From the NCBI GenBank assembly GCA_947165285.1, contig CAMUZS010000003.1, forward strand, positions 23,598-87,597: DNA of 64,000 nucleotides, in the 5' to 3' direction. Origin of the DNA: an uncultured Mycoplasmatota bacterium. GTDB taxonomy: Bacteria; Bacillota_I; Bacilli_A; RF39; UBA660. The stretch's first letter is position 1; every line of letters starts with the position of its first letter. This document shows, piece after piece, positions 7,265 to 15,271 of the stretch. The notes under the pieces are model-generated. The model had not been told where the DNA came from and did no database searches. It saw only the letters and a program-made list of their open reading frames with translations. Made by a program: the position numbers and the translations under genes.

Positions 7265-8851
7265 TTATTCTAAATCTGATTTTTTTACAACATATTTATC
7301 AGAAAAATAATCCTTACTTGAAAGATAATCAATTACTTTCTTTTTAGAATTTTCATTTTTTATTAAATCTGTTACATCTACTAACATAATATCATCTAAA
7401 AAATTATACCCAGCACTTCTAAATTGTGTTAATGAAAAACTCAAATCAAATTCAGTAGGATTTTCTATTTCTATAATGCTAGCATAAGTATGCCATGCAC
7501 TACCTCCACCATAAAATTGATATGCCGCATTAGAAGTATATGGAATTAATGCTTGATAAGATGTGGGATTTACGAATCTATAATACTGTGGCATAGAAAG
7601 ATCTATTTCTTTTTCACTATTACTTAATGATATACCATAATTTTTTTCATTACTTAAAGAACATGGGCTCTTACTATAAGTGATTACATCAACCCTATAT
7701 TCATTTTTTACACAAACATCTTCCTTTTCTCCTTCTTTATCTAATTTACAATACCTATGAGCATACTTACCATTTGATAACTCAAATTCTTCAATAAATT
7801 CAGAACATATATTTTCAGTTTGACCTTTAAAAGTTGGATCACATGAAGAGCGCTGTGGATTACTTGAAGATCGTTCATAAGATTTAGGACATTGCCTATA
7901 AAATCTATTACCATAACCATTCTTACTTATGTAATCTTTAACATAAAACTTACTCTCTATATCATCACCAAAATCATAATTATTTAAAAAAGTACTACCA
8001 TTTTCATATCTATTATAATAATAATATTTTGAAACATTATATCCAGTATATTTTTCATTACTTATAATATAATAACAACCATGATCTTTATCACTACTAT
8101 AATAAGTATCTGCACTAGTTAATAAATCTTCTTTTAATTCATTAACATTACCACTATATTTATCTTTTTTATAATAATAACATTGACCAGAATAATCTTC
8201 ATATTTTACATAACAATCATCATTTACAGTATTATTACAAGTTTTTCCTCCATTAAACATATCACAACTACCATTAAATGTATTATGTTTACTACTATCG
8301 ACACTTATTATATTATAATCTTCACCGTTATTATTAACACCATTAGCAAAAATATTATACCTTTTTTGATTATATTTTGTTGAAGAATTACTACAAACAT
8401 CTGAAACATCTGTATTTCTATCAATTTTATATGAAAAATAGTAATATCTCTTACCTTTCTTCTTAATTGATATTTTTTGTTTTAATAAAGAATTAAAATC
8501 TTTAATATCATTACTAACATTATAGCCAAAAACTACGCTATAATCACCATCAAAAGAAGTTAAATAATCCGCTTCACTTTGATTTTTAACTTTTATATAA
8601 TCGCCCTCAAAAGTCCAATCTGAATTATTGTTATTATAATTTTCAAAACTACCATCTTTTACAATGTTTTTTAATGTAACATATTTAGAATCAATCACTT
8701 CATTTAAATCACTTAATATACTAGAATTTAAACCCTGTAATAAATAACGATAATGCGTATAAGATGCTAATACTAAAGTAGATATTAAAATAAATACCAT
8801 AAAAAATGAAATCATTATTGACGTTGATATAAATCCATTTTTATTCTTCAT
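7265..8851 (-). CDS. Very large prepilin-like secreted protein (528 aa)
   Basis: The N-terminus reads MKNKNGFIST followed by a helix of about 25 hydrophobic residues, the layout of a class III (type IV) prepilin cut between Gly and Phe by PilD. Residue +5 of the mature form is Ser, not the usual Glu, a trait of GspK-type minor pseudopilins. The remaining roughly 490 residues form a large extracellular region rich in Tyr, Asn, Ser and paired Cys. The start follows AGGTGACTAGT. The pilus genes pilB, pilD and pilC lie 20 kb away. A tip or adhesin role in a pilus is inference. No catalytic motif is seen. Confidence 0.6.
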   Translation of the reverse strand: MKNKNGFISTSIMISFFMVFILISTLVLASYTHYRYLLQGLNSSILSDLNEVIDSKYVTLKNIVKDGSFENYNNNNSDWTFEGDYIKVKNQSEADYLTSFDGDYSVVFGYNVSNDIKDFNSLLKQKISIKKKGKRYYYFSYKIDRNTDVSDVCSNSSTKYNQKRYNIFANGVNNNGEDYNIISVDSSKHNTFNGSCDMFNGGKTCNNTVNDDCYVKYEDYSGQCYYYKKDKYSGNVNELKEDLLTSADTYYSSDKDHGCYYIISNEKYTGYNVSKYYYYNRYENGSTFLNNYDFGDDIESKFYVKDYISKNGYGNRFYRQCPKSYERSSSNPQRSSCDPTFKGQTENICSEFIEEFELSNGKYAHRYCKLDKEGEKEDVCVKNEYRVDVITYSKSPCSLSNEKNYGISLSNSEKEIDLSMPQYYRFVNPTSYQALIPYTSNAAYQFYGGGSAWHTYASIIEIENPTEFDLSFSLTQFRSAGYNFLDDIMLVDVTDLIKNENSKKKVIDYLSSKDYFSDKYVVKKSDLE

Positions 8852-8887
8852 ACTAGTCACCTACTATAAATAGTTTATCATAAAATT

Positions 8888-8915
8888 AAAAAAAGAGAAA
8901 TAAAATTCTCTTTTT
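8888..8915 (-). terminator. Terminator of the bacteriocin-type operon
   Basis: On the minus strand AAAAGAGAA / TTCTCTTTT with a 6-base loop is followed by T residues. It lies 55 bases after the stop of the last peptide gene. Confidence 0.8.
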
Positions 8916-8970
8916 ATGGTAATAATAAAACTACAAATTGTTTTTGTTATACTAAGTTATTTTTTAATAA

Positions 8971-9120
8971 TTAACACTTTTTCTTTGAAAAAATCATTCT
9001 AATAGATGTACCTACTGTTCTACCAAAATCAAGTATAGTATTTACAGCTCTAGAAAAAGCATTAAACCAAGCTGCAGAAATTCCACCACCAACTACATTA
9101 TATAATTCTTCTTTATCCAT
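8971..9120 (-). CDS. Double-glycine bacteriocin-like precursor peptide B (49 aa)
   Basis: This small gene encodes a leader of 12 residues, MDKEELYNVVGG, with the acidic/hydrophobic pattern and the GG ending cut by C39 peptidases. The 37-residue core starts GISAAW, has Trp at core position 6, a GRTVG (GxxxG) motif at 21-25 and a basic tail FSKKKC ending in Cys. Core net charge is about +5 by counting residues. A GGAGATAAT ribosome binding site sits before the ATG. It follows peptide A by 14 bases and lies in the operon of the C39 ABC exporter. It is probably an antimicrobial or signalling peptide. No named family is recognised. Confidence 0.8.
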   Translation of the reverse strand: MDKEELYNVVGGGISAAWFNAFSRAVNTILDFGRTVGTSIRMIFSKKKC

Positions 9121-9134
9121 TATTATCTCCTTTC

Positions 9135-9281
9135 TTATCTCTTACAAGGTAATGGTCTTAAAATTCCATCAATTAAACCTGCAATAAAAACACCAACTGA
9201 AGCAAATGCTCCTATAATACCCCATCGAATAGCACCACCTTTTAAATCTAACAATTCTTCTTTTTTTAATTCATCTACCAT
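9135..9281 (-). CDS. Double-glycine bacteriocin-like precursor peptide A (48 aa)
   Basis: The 16-residue leader MVDELKKEELLDLKGG is a textbook double-glycine leader. The 32-residue core starts AIRWG, is hydrophobic and Gly/Ala-rich, contains a GLIDG (GxxxG) motif at core positions 19-23 and ends LRPLPCKR. Core net charge is about +3. The ribosome binding site is TAGGAGG. With peptide B it fits the pattern of a class IIb two-peptide bacteriocin: two cationic cores, each with one GxxxG motif, encoded next to each other before a shared terminator. Each core has one Cys near its C-terminus. Activity is inference. Confidence 0.8.
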   Translation of the reverse strand: MVDELKKEELLDLKGGAIRWGIIGAFASVGVFIAGLIDGILRPLPCKR

Positions 9282-9294
9282 GACTAACTACCTC

Positions 9295-9726
9295 CTAAAA
9301 TAGAATTCTTTTTATTTTTCTAATAATTGCTTCATTATTAGAATAAATCTTAACATCTTGAAAAGTATTTATACCATAATCTAGTTGGTCTACTTCTAAA
9401 TCAACTATTTGATAATTATTTAACAAATTATTATCTACTTGTATTTGACCAATATTTATATTATTTAAATTCATTTTTTTATTATTATAATAAATATAAT
9501 CAACATTACTAACTTTATTAATATCATCAGTATTAACACTAATTGTTATTTTGCAATTATTATCACAATTAACATAACCTCTAGTAATATAAACATCTTC
9601 TGTTTTAATATTTAATAAACAAATTAATACTATTATAAAAATAATTATTACTACATATATTAATATATAATATTTAGGTTTTAAAAAAAGTAAATATTCT
9701 TTGTTTATATATTCAAAATCATCCAC
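9295..9726 (-). CDS. Mini HlyD-like accessory protein of the peptide exporter
   Basis: The 143-aa product has a short cytoplasmic N-terminus, one membrane helix (about residues 20-42) and an extracellular beta-rich part with a Cys pair (VNCDNNCK). Position and topology match the membrane-fusion accessory protein that partners C39 exporters (LagE/MesE/HlyD type). It is much shorter than those, which are about 450 aa with long coiled coils. Phrases such as ITRGYVNC and DYIYYNNKK resemble the beta-barrel edges of that family. The start is GTG at 9726 behind AGGTGATTTTT and overlaps the exporter's stop. It could instead be the immunity protein. Confidence 0.55.
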   Translation of the reverse strand: MDDFEYINKEYLLFLKPKYYILIYVVIIIFIIVLICLLNIKTEDVYITRGYVNCDNNCKITISVNTDDINKVSNVDYIYYNNKKMNLNNINIGQIQVDNNLLNNYQIVDLEVDQLDYGINTFQDVKIYSNNEAIIRKIKRILF

Positions 9727-11770
9727 AAAAATCACCTATTATTTCCTGATCAAATTTAAAACTAGGTTTAAAATGAGATATTAAAATAAACGTTTTATTT
9801 TTATAATAATTTAAAATATTTTCTATCATAATATTTGCATCATCCTTGTTTATAGAACTAAAAGTTTCATCAAATATTATAATATTAGAATTTTTTACTA
9901 AAGCTCTAGCAATAATGATTCTTGACTTTTCTCCACCTGACAAGTTAGAAACATCCTCTAAAATTTTAGTATTTAATCTCATAGCTTTTTTATCTAATAT
10001 CTCATTTATTTTACATAATGATAAAATATTATTTAATTTTCTTAAAGATATATTTTTACCTAAAGTTATATTATTTAATAATGTATCATTATAAATTGAT
10101 TCATCCTGTGAAACATAACAAATATTATTTCTAATAGTAGCTAAATTATAGTCTTTAATATTAATATTATTAATTTTAATACTACCTTTTATAGGATCAT
10201 ATAATCTAAATAATAGTTTAAATAATGTAGATTTACCTGATCCACTTTTACCCATTACTAAAACTCTACTATTTTCTTTTATATTAAGATAATAATCTTT
10301 TATTGGATAATCATACATATTATAAGAAAATGTTACATTTTGAAATACAATATCTCCATTAAAAAAGGTTTCTTGTTTTTTTTCAATATCTTCGCTTTTT
10401 AACATTAAAAAATCATTTATTTTTGTAAAACATTTTCTTATATAAACATATTTTGGTATTAAATTAATAATATCTTTAATTGGATCTATAAAATATAAAT
10501 ATAATGAATTATATGTAAATAAATCAACTAATTCTAATTCATTATTCATCATTAAAATAAATCCCATAGTATTTAAAGCAAATAATCCAATTTCGACGAT
10601 AAAATTATTTATTAAGGTATAATGATTAAGGGTTTTATGTAAATAGAAATTATTATTTAATAATGAAATGAGTTTATGATTTAGTTTATTATTTAAAAAT
10701 GAATTATTATTTTTTAAAGATATTATATGATTTAAATTATTTGTCAATAATGAATTGAATTCTGTTTCATACATAATGTTATCATCAATTTTATTATTTA
10801 TAGGTTTTAACCAAATAATATTATTTAGAAAATAAATAATAATTATTATTAATAATACCAATGTTAATTTACTACTTATAAAAAATAATACTATCCAAGA
10901 TGTAAGCGCTAAAAGTAAATTTAATACTAAAGTTATAAACATATTTGCAAATAATTCTTTAATATTATTTAATTCATTAACTCTAGTTGTAATTTCCCCC
11001 GTTGTTCTATTACTTATAGCATTCAAAGGAAGACTAAAAATATGTTTAATAAAATCTGGTAATAATTTTATATCAATGTCCTTATTTAGAAAGTTTTCAT
11101 AATAAGTTCTTATATATGAAAAAAAGATTTTTAATAAAGTTATGAGGATAAAAATTATGACTAGGAAAGTGAATAAATATTTTAAATTATTAGATATACT
11201 ATATAAAACACTTTTCATATAAAAAGAACTGATTATAGATACAATTGTTAATAATAGACTTGTTAAAAATAAATTAATAATTAGTTTTTTTTCATTAGCA
11301 ACAATTTTTAAAAATATATTTAATAATTTATTTTCACTACTATAATTAACGATTTTAGAAATTGGACACAATTCAATAATAACATTTTTAAAATCTCTTA
11401 AAAAAATATTTACCTTTACTTTCTTTAATCCATAGGCTGGATCCATAATAGTAATATTTTTTTTATCAATTTTATAAATTACTACATAATGTCTTAGACC
11501 ATTTTGAAGTTCTAAATAAGCAATTGCAGGAAGTGCAACACATTTACTTAATAATTGATTGTTATCTATTCTAATTCCACGAGCATCAAAACCATACTTT
11601 TTAGCAGCAATTATTAAATTATATGCAGATATACCATCCTTACTAATACAAGTATCAATTCTTATTTTTTCTAAGGAAATATTACCACTATAATACTTTA
11701 TAATTGATAATAAACATGCAGCACCACAATCTTTTATATCATGTTGTTTTACTATCACATTTTTTAACAT
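9719..11770 (-). CDS. Peptidase-containing ABC exporter for double-glycine peptides
   Basis: The product cuts double-glycine leaders and exports the cores through the membrane. The 683-aa protein has an N-terminal C39 peptidase domain (residues 1 to about 130; Cys in KDCGAACL at 15, His in LRHYVV, Asp in IMDPAYG). A membrane domain with about six helices covers 150-420. The ATPase follows, with Walker A GKSGSGKST, signature LSGGEKSR, Walker B IIIFDETFS and a switch His in ISHF. The length is normal for LagD/ComA-type exporters. The ATG follows GGGAGAG. It is the first gene of an operon with the accessory protein and two peptides. Confidence 0.95.
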   Translation of the reverse strand: MLKNVIVKQHDIKDCGAACLLSIIKYYSGNISLEKIRIDTCISKDGISAYNLIIAAKKYGFDARGIRIDNNQLLSKCVALPAIAYLELQNGLRHYVVIYKIDKKNITIMDPAYGLKKVKVNIFLRDFKNVIIELCPISKIVNYSSENKLLNIFLKIVANEKKLIINLFLTSLLLTIVSIISSFYMKSVLYSISNNLKYLFTFLVIIFILITLLKIFFSYIRTYYENFLNKDIDIKLLPDFIKHIFSLPLNAISNRTTGEITTRVNELNNIKELFANMFITLVLNLLLALTSWIVLFFISSKLTLVLLIIIIIYFLNNIIWLKPINNKIDDNIMYETEFNSLLTNNLNHIISLKNNNSFLNNKLNHKLISLLNNNFYLHKTLNHYTLINNFIVEIGLFALNTMGFILMMNNELELVDLFTYNSLYLYFIDPIKDIINLIPKYVYIRKCFTKINDFLMLKSEDIEKKQETFFNGDIVFQNVTFSYNMYDYPIKDYYLNIKENSRVLVMGKSGSGKSTLFKLLFRLYDPIKGSIKINNINIKDYNLATIRNNICYVSQDESIYNDTLLNNITLGKNISLRKLNNILSLCKINEILDKKAMRLNTKILEDVSNLSGGEKSRIIIARALVKNSNIIIFDETFSSINKDDANIMIENILNYYKNKTFILISHFKPSFKFDQEIIGDFCG

Positions 11771-11828
11771 TTTTCTCTCCCTTCATAAGTTATATATATC
11801 GTTAAACTAATATTTCCTTTTTTTTTCA

Positions 11829-11865
11829 TAAAAAAAGTAGAAAAATATTATTTTTTTCTACTTTT
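11829..11865 (-). terminator. Rho-independent terminator
   Basis: On the minus strand AAAAGTAGAAA pairs with TTTCTACTTTT, followed by T. It overlaps the end of the 11848-12588 gene and separates it from the exporter operon. Confidence 0.7.
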
Positions 11866-12588
11866 AGATGTTTTCTTTACATTTTTTTTATTATTTTTAT
11901 TATCTATTAACATATCTTTTAATATCATTAATTCTTTTCTTAAATCTTTAGCTAAATTCGGATAATTTTTTATTAATCTATTAGTTTTAATTTTTATTCT
12001 ATTAAACTGCTTTTGATGATTTTTTATAAATAAATTTGGAATCATCATTAATTTTTCTACTTTTAATTCTTCCGCTACAATTAATTTGTTTCTTAGATTA
12101 TACGCAATTATAATAGAAAATAACACATCAATTATAAATACAATTAAAATTATTATAAAAATTATATTTATGTTTGGATTAATAATATTTAAAAAATTAT
12201 TAATTATTGGTTCTAATAAATATATAACAACTAATCCACCTACTCCAAACAAAATTGAATTTGATAAACATATTCTCCCATTAATATTATCGGGTTTTTC
12301 AGAATAATCCCACCATTTATTATTAAATATTTTTTCGAAAATATAGCTTGTATAATATTCTAAACACGAAGTAATAATCATTCCAAGAAAGAAAACTAAA
12401 ACAGGACTTTCCTTAAGATTTGATAAACTATTTATCATTAATATAGCACCTATTCCATATATAGGACAAAGTGGTCCAAACAAAAAGCCTCTATTAACAA
12501 ATTTTTTTTGAATAAAACTACAATAAATAACTTCTGCTATATATCCAATGAAACTATATATAATAAATTTCAAAAATAAATAAATCAT
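11848..12588 (-). CDS. Multi-pass membrane protein of the putative 'ABC-transporter type IV' family
   Basis: The 246-aa product has about five membrane helices and the family's sequence blocks: SFIGYIAEVIYCS near the N-terminus, NRGFLFGPLCPIYGIGA, LEYYTSYIFEKIF and KWWDYS, then INGRICLSNS. These match PF06541, whose function is not established despite its name. A basic Lys-rich tail ends the protein. It lies upstream of the peptide exporter but is separated from it by a terminator. A role in immunity to the exported peptides is possible only by position. Confidence 0.7.
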   Translation of the reverse strand: MIYLFLKFIIYSFIGYIAEVIYCSFIQKKFVNRGFLFGPLCPIYGIGAILMINSLSNLKESPVLVFFLGMIITSCLEYYTSYIFEKIFNNKWWDYSEKPDNINGRICLSNSILFGVGGLVVIYLLEPIINNFLNIINPNINIIFIIILIVFIIDVLFSIIIAYNLRNKLIVAEELKVEKLMMIPNLFIKNHQKQFNRIKIKTNRLIKNYPNLAKDLRKELMILKDMLIDNKNNKKNVKKTSKSRKK

Positions 12589-12597
12589 TTTAATCTC

Positions 12598-13446
12598 CTA
12601 TTTAGTATTAATTAATGATACATCAGGACAATTATTTGGATCTAACATACATTCCAAACATTGATTATATTCTCCATTTTGCCCACCAACGCTACTCCAT
12701 TTATTATTTAAATCTGAAAATGATTCAAAAATTGCCTTAATTAAAGTTGGTACAAAAAATATAAGAACACCTAAGATTACTCTTTTAATAAAGTTAACAA
12801 CACTTTTTTGAATATTTCCTTCCGCACCATCTACAACAGCTTTACTTATATCAATCATACCCATAACAATTAATATAATTGGAACAAGTATTTTTACAAT
12901 TACTATTATATATCCAATAAATCTAAAACCAGCTAAAACTTGTGGATTATTTTCTGCACTACAAAAATCTGTTGCTTTAGATAAATCATCATGAGATTTT
13001 TTCTTGATTTCATCACTATTATCTTTTGCTTCTTTTGAACATTTTTCCTCAGAATCAATAGTTATTTTTTTTGTATTAGATTTAATAAATGAATAATCAC
13101 TATTTCCAAGACCACTTATAGTATCAAAAATATTACTATTATATGTGTCATATTTAACTATATAATTAGAACCATTTCTAACACCATTTAAATGACATGT
13201 AACATTGGCTTTTTGAGCATTAATAATCTCTCCTGGTGTACCCAATAAAGCTTTTTTCATTAATTCACTCATTAAATTATTATCAAAATCACACGTAATT
13301 CCACTAGGTGGTTCAACCTTAAAAACGTAAGATCCACTAACTCCAATCGAAATATCATCACCAGGACATACAGCTGCATCAACAATATTTGTAAATACAG
13401 CAAAACTTATAAAAAATACAACAATCAAAAATAATTTATTTTTCAT
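12598..13446 (-). CDS. Exported VirB2/TrbC-like protein with two C-terminal membrane helices
   Basis: A cleavable signal peptide (about residues 1-24, ending VDAAVCPG) is followed by an extracellular part with several Cys and an Asp/Lys-rich stretch. Two membrane helices follow at about 175-197 and 215-240, joined by KAVVDGAEGNIQKSVVNFIK. That pair with a basic loop resembles the VirB2/TrbC pilin-like fold of type IV secretion systems. At 282 aa it is longer than classical VirB2. A VirD4-like gene and an NlpC/P60 hydrolase lie at the far right of the window. The assignment is from topology. The ATG follows GAGAGTGATT. Confidence 0.55.
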   Translation of the reverse strand: MKNKLFLIVVFFISFAVFTNIVDAAVCPGDDISIGVSGSYVFKVEPPSGITCDFDNNLMSELMKKALLGTPGEIINAQKANVTCHLNGVRNGSNYIVKYDTYNSNIFDTISGLGNSDYSFIKSNTKKITIDSEEKCSKEAKDNSDEIKKKSHDDLSKATDFCSAENNPQVLAGFRFIGYIIVIVKILVPIILIVMGMIDISKAVVDGAEGNIQKSVVNFIKRVILGVLIFFVPTLIKAIFESFSDLNNKWSSVGGQNGEYNQCLECMLDPNNCPDVSLINTK

Positions 13447-13492
13447 ATAATCACTCTCTATTAATTATATCATAAAAATAATTATTTTCTAT

Positions 13493-13529
13493 CATAAATA
13501 TTATTAGGTATACATAAATATTATTAGGT
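13493..13529. repeat. Tandem duplication upstream of spoIIIAH
   Basis: The 17-base unit CATAAATATTATTAGGT occurs twice with a 20-base period (13493-13509 and 13513-13529). The second copy supplies the AGGT of the spoIIIAH ribosome binding site. It looks like a local slippage duplication. Confidence 0.85.
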
Positions 13530-13535
13530 GATATT

Positions 13536-14021
13536 ATGAATAAACAAAATATATGGTTTGTATCTTTGTTAAGTATTATTTTAATACTATGTGTATATTA
13601 TATTTCTATTCCGAGTAATTCATTTGAAAATATTGAACCAACTATTACAAAAGAAAATGATACTATTGAAGTAAGTGAAGCAAGTGATCTAGTTGGACTT
13701 AGAGTTGAAAATGATGAAATGGTATTATCACAAATAGAAGATCTCCAAAATACAATAATTGATAATAGTAAAAGCACTGAAGAAAAAAATATAGCATATG
13801 AACAATTAAAAAATATTAATCAAAATAAAGGAAAACAAGAAGAAATAGAAAACTTAATAAAAAAAGAATTTAATTATAATTCTTTTGTAAAAATTGAAAA
13901 TGATTCAATAAGTATTGTTATACAAGAAAAAAATCATAATAAAGAAATAGCTAATAATATAATAAGAAAAGTACAAAGTTTATTTAATACAAAAAAATAT
14001 ATAACTGTTAAATTTAATTAA
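13536..14021 (+). CDS. spoIIIAH: Stage III sporulation protein AH-like
   Basis: In Bacillus SpoIIIAH sits in the mother-cell membrane and pairs with SpoIIQ in the channel that links mother cell and forespore. The 161-aa product starts MNKQNIWFVSLLS with one membrane helix (about 7-25, ending VYYIS), matching the SpoIIIAH N-terminus. It then has a charged linker and a C-terminal ring-building domain with KSTEEKNIAYEQLKNI and ending YITVKFN. It is shorter than the Bacillus protein (about 218 aa), mainly in the linker. No other spoIIIA gene lies beside it; gerE and gerM follow on the same strand. The start follows AGGTGATATT. Confidence 0.88.
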   Translation: MNKQNIWFVSLLSIILILCVYYISIPSNSFENIEPTITKENDTIEVSEASDLVGLRVENDEMVLSQIEDLQNTIIDNSKSTEEKNIAYEQLKNINQNKGKQEEIENLIKKEFNYNSFVKIENDSISIVIQEKNHNKEIANNIIRKVQSLFNTKKYITVKFN

Positions 14022-14068
14022 GGTACCATTTTATTTATTATTCATAAAATAAATTAGAGAGTGATATT

Positions 14069-14281
14069 ATGAATAATAAAGTACTAACTAATCGTGAAAA
14101 AGAAATATTTGAATTACTTATAAAAAATCATACTACAAAAGAAATATCAAATAAACTTAAGATTAGTGAAAAAACAGTTCGCAATCATATATCTAATGTA
14201 ATACAAAAATTAGGTGTAAAAGGAAGATCTCAGGCAGTGATTGAATTATTAAAAATAGATGAACTGAATTTAGAATCTTAA
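14069..14281 (+). CDS. gerE: GerE-type LuxR-family transcription regulator
   Basis: GerE is a stand-alone LuxR-type helix-turn-helix protein that controls late mother-cell (coat) genes in Bacillus. The 70-aa product is almost entirely the HTH domain: LTNREKEIFELLI, the TTKEISNKLKISEKTVRNH recognition region, and NVIQKLGVKGRSQAVIELL. Length and sequence fit GerE (74 aa in Bacillus) closely, including the KTVRNHIS and GVKGRSQAV blocks. No receiver domain is present. The ATG follows GAGAGTGATATT. It lies between spoIIIAH and gerM, a sporulation context. Confidence 0.9.
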   Translation: MNNKVLTNREKEIFELLIKNHTTKEISNKLKISEKTVRNHISNVIQKLGVKGRSQAVIELLKIDELNLES

Positions 14282-14298
14282 TTAGATTCTTTTTTTAG
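14271..14298 (+). terminator. Rho-independent terminator after gerE
   Basis: AGAATCT / AGATTCT with a 5-base loop and seven T overlaps the last codons of gerE, so gerM is probably transcribed separately. Confidence 0.8.
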
Positions 14299-14342
14299 TA
14301 TTAATTTTAATGTTATTAATATAATTAATTAGAGGTATTTAT

Positions 14343-15242
14343 ATGTTAAAAAATATACTAAAAAAAAGATTAATAATATCTTTTATTACTATTTTAACCA
14401 TACTAATAATTTATTTAATACCCAATAAAAAATACTATGTTGAAAACTACATTTATAAGAATAATTTTAATAATATATATTTACTTAATAATAATTATTT
14501 AGTACGAGCAAGTTCTATATCAAATTATAGTGAACCCACAAACAAAATTAAAGAAATTATTAAATCTTTAACAATAAATGATATAAATAATAGTGATAAT
14601 CTAAAACCAATAATTCCAAAAAATACTAAATTATTAGATTTTAGTTTAAAAGATAATTTATTAAAAATAAATTTCTCTAAAGAATTATTAAACATTGATG
14701 AAAATAATGAAGAAAAAATGATTGAATCAATTATTTATTCATTAACAGAACTTAAAGAAATAAAAAATATTATGATATTTGTTGAAGGAAATTCCTTAAT
14801 AAATTTACCTAATTCAAAAAAAATTTTACCAATTATTTTAAATAGAGATTATGGAATTAACAAAACATATAACATTACAACTTTTAATAATGTATCAAAA
14901 TATACTCTTTATTATTTTATAAACATTAATAATAATTATAATGCTGTACCAGTAACACTATTTACAAATGATAGTAGTGATAAAGTAGAAGTCATAATTA
15001 AAAATTTAAAATCAAGTAGTATTTATCAAACCGATTTAGTTAGTTTTTTAAGTAATAATACTAAATTATTAGATTATGAAATTGAAGAAAATAAAATTAA
15101 ATTAAATTTTAATTCGTATCTTTTAGATGATTTTTATAACGAAGAATTATTAGAAGAAGTCAAATATGCAATAAGCGAAACATTTAAAGATTCATTAAAT
15201 ATAACAGACATTAATATACTTATTAATGGAAAGGCAATATAA
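14343..15242 (+). CDS. gerM: GerM-like protein with two GerM domains
   Basis: GerM acts in sporulation and germination in Bacillus, where gerM lies close to gerE. The 299-aa product has an N-terminal membrane helix (about 10-26), then two copies of the GerM domain (about 70-150 and 190-290). Each shows a TKLLDF or TKLLDY strand followed by a KINFSKELL or KLNFNSYLL strand, the hallmark of the fold. The expected lipobox Cys is absent; it is anchored by a helix. The ATG follows AGAGGTATTTAT. Confidence 0.82.
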   Translation: MLKNILKKRLIISFITILTILIIYLIPNKKYYVENYIYKNNFNNIYLLNNNYLVRASSISNYSEPTNKIKEIIKSLTINDINNSDNLKPIIPKNTKLLDFSLKDNLLKINFSKELLNIDENNEEKMIESIIYSLTELKEIKNIMIFVEGNSLINLPNSKKILPIILNRDYGINKTYNITTFNNVSKYTLYYFININNNYNAVPVTLFTNDSSDKVEVIIKNLKSSSIYQTDLVSFLSNNTKLLDYEIEENKIKLNFNSYLLDDFYNEELLEEVKYAISETFKDSLNITDINILINGKAI

Positions 15243-15263
15243 AAACTCGAATTAAATTCGAGT
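15241..15263 (-). terminator. Terminator of the tRNA-Lys/Thr transcript
   Basis: ACTCGAAT / ATTCGAGT followed on the minus strand by five T. It sits just past the 3' end of tRNA-Thr and abuts the gerM stop. Confidence 0.7.
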
Positions 15264-15271
15264 AATTAACA

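Noticed and set aside
8183..8383. 66-codon open frame on the plus strand inside the prepilin-like gene
   Set aside because: It is antisense to a clear coding frame, of low complexity, with no ribosome binding site. The same holds for similar open frames at 5976-6167, 9846-10094, 18306-18509, 30264-30623 and 54122-54397.
8971..11770. Lantibiotic or other modified-peptide locus
   Set aside because: No LanB/LanM/LanC, radical SAM or YcaO enzyme lies nearby, and the peptide cores are not rich in Ser/Thr/Cys. An unmodified class II type fits better.
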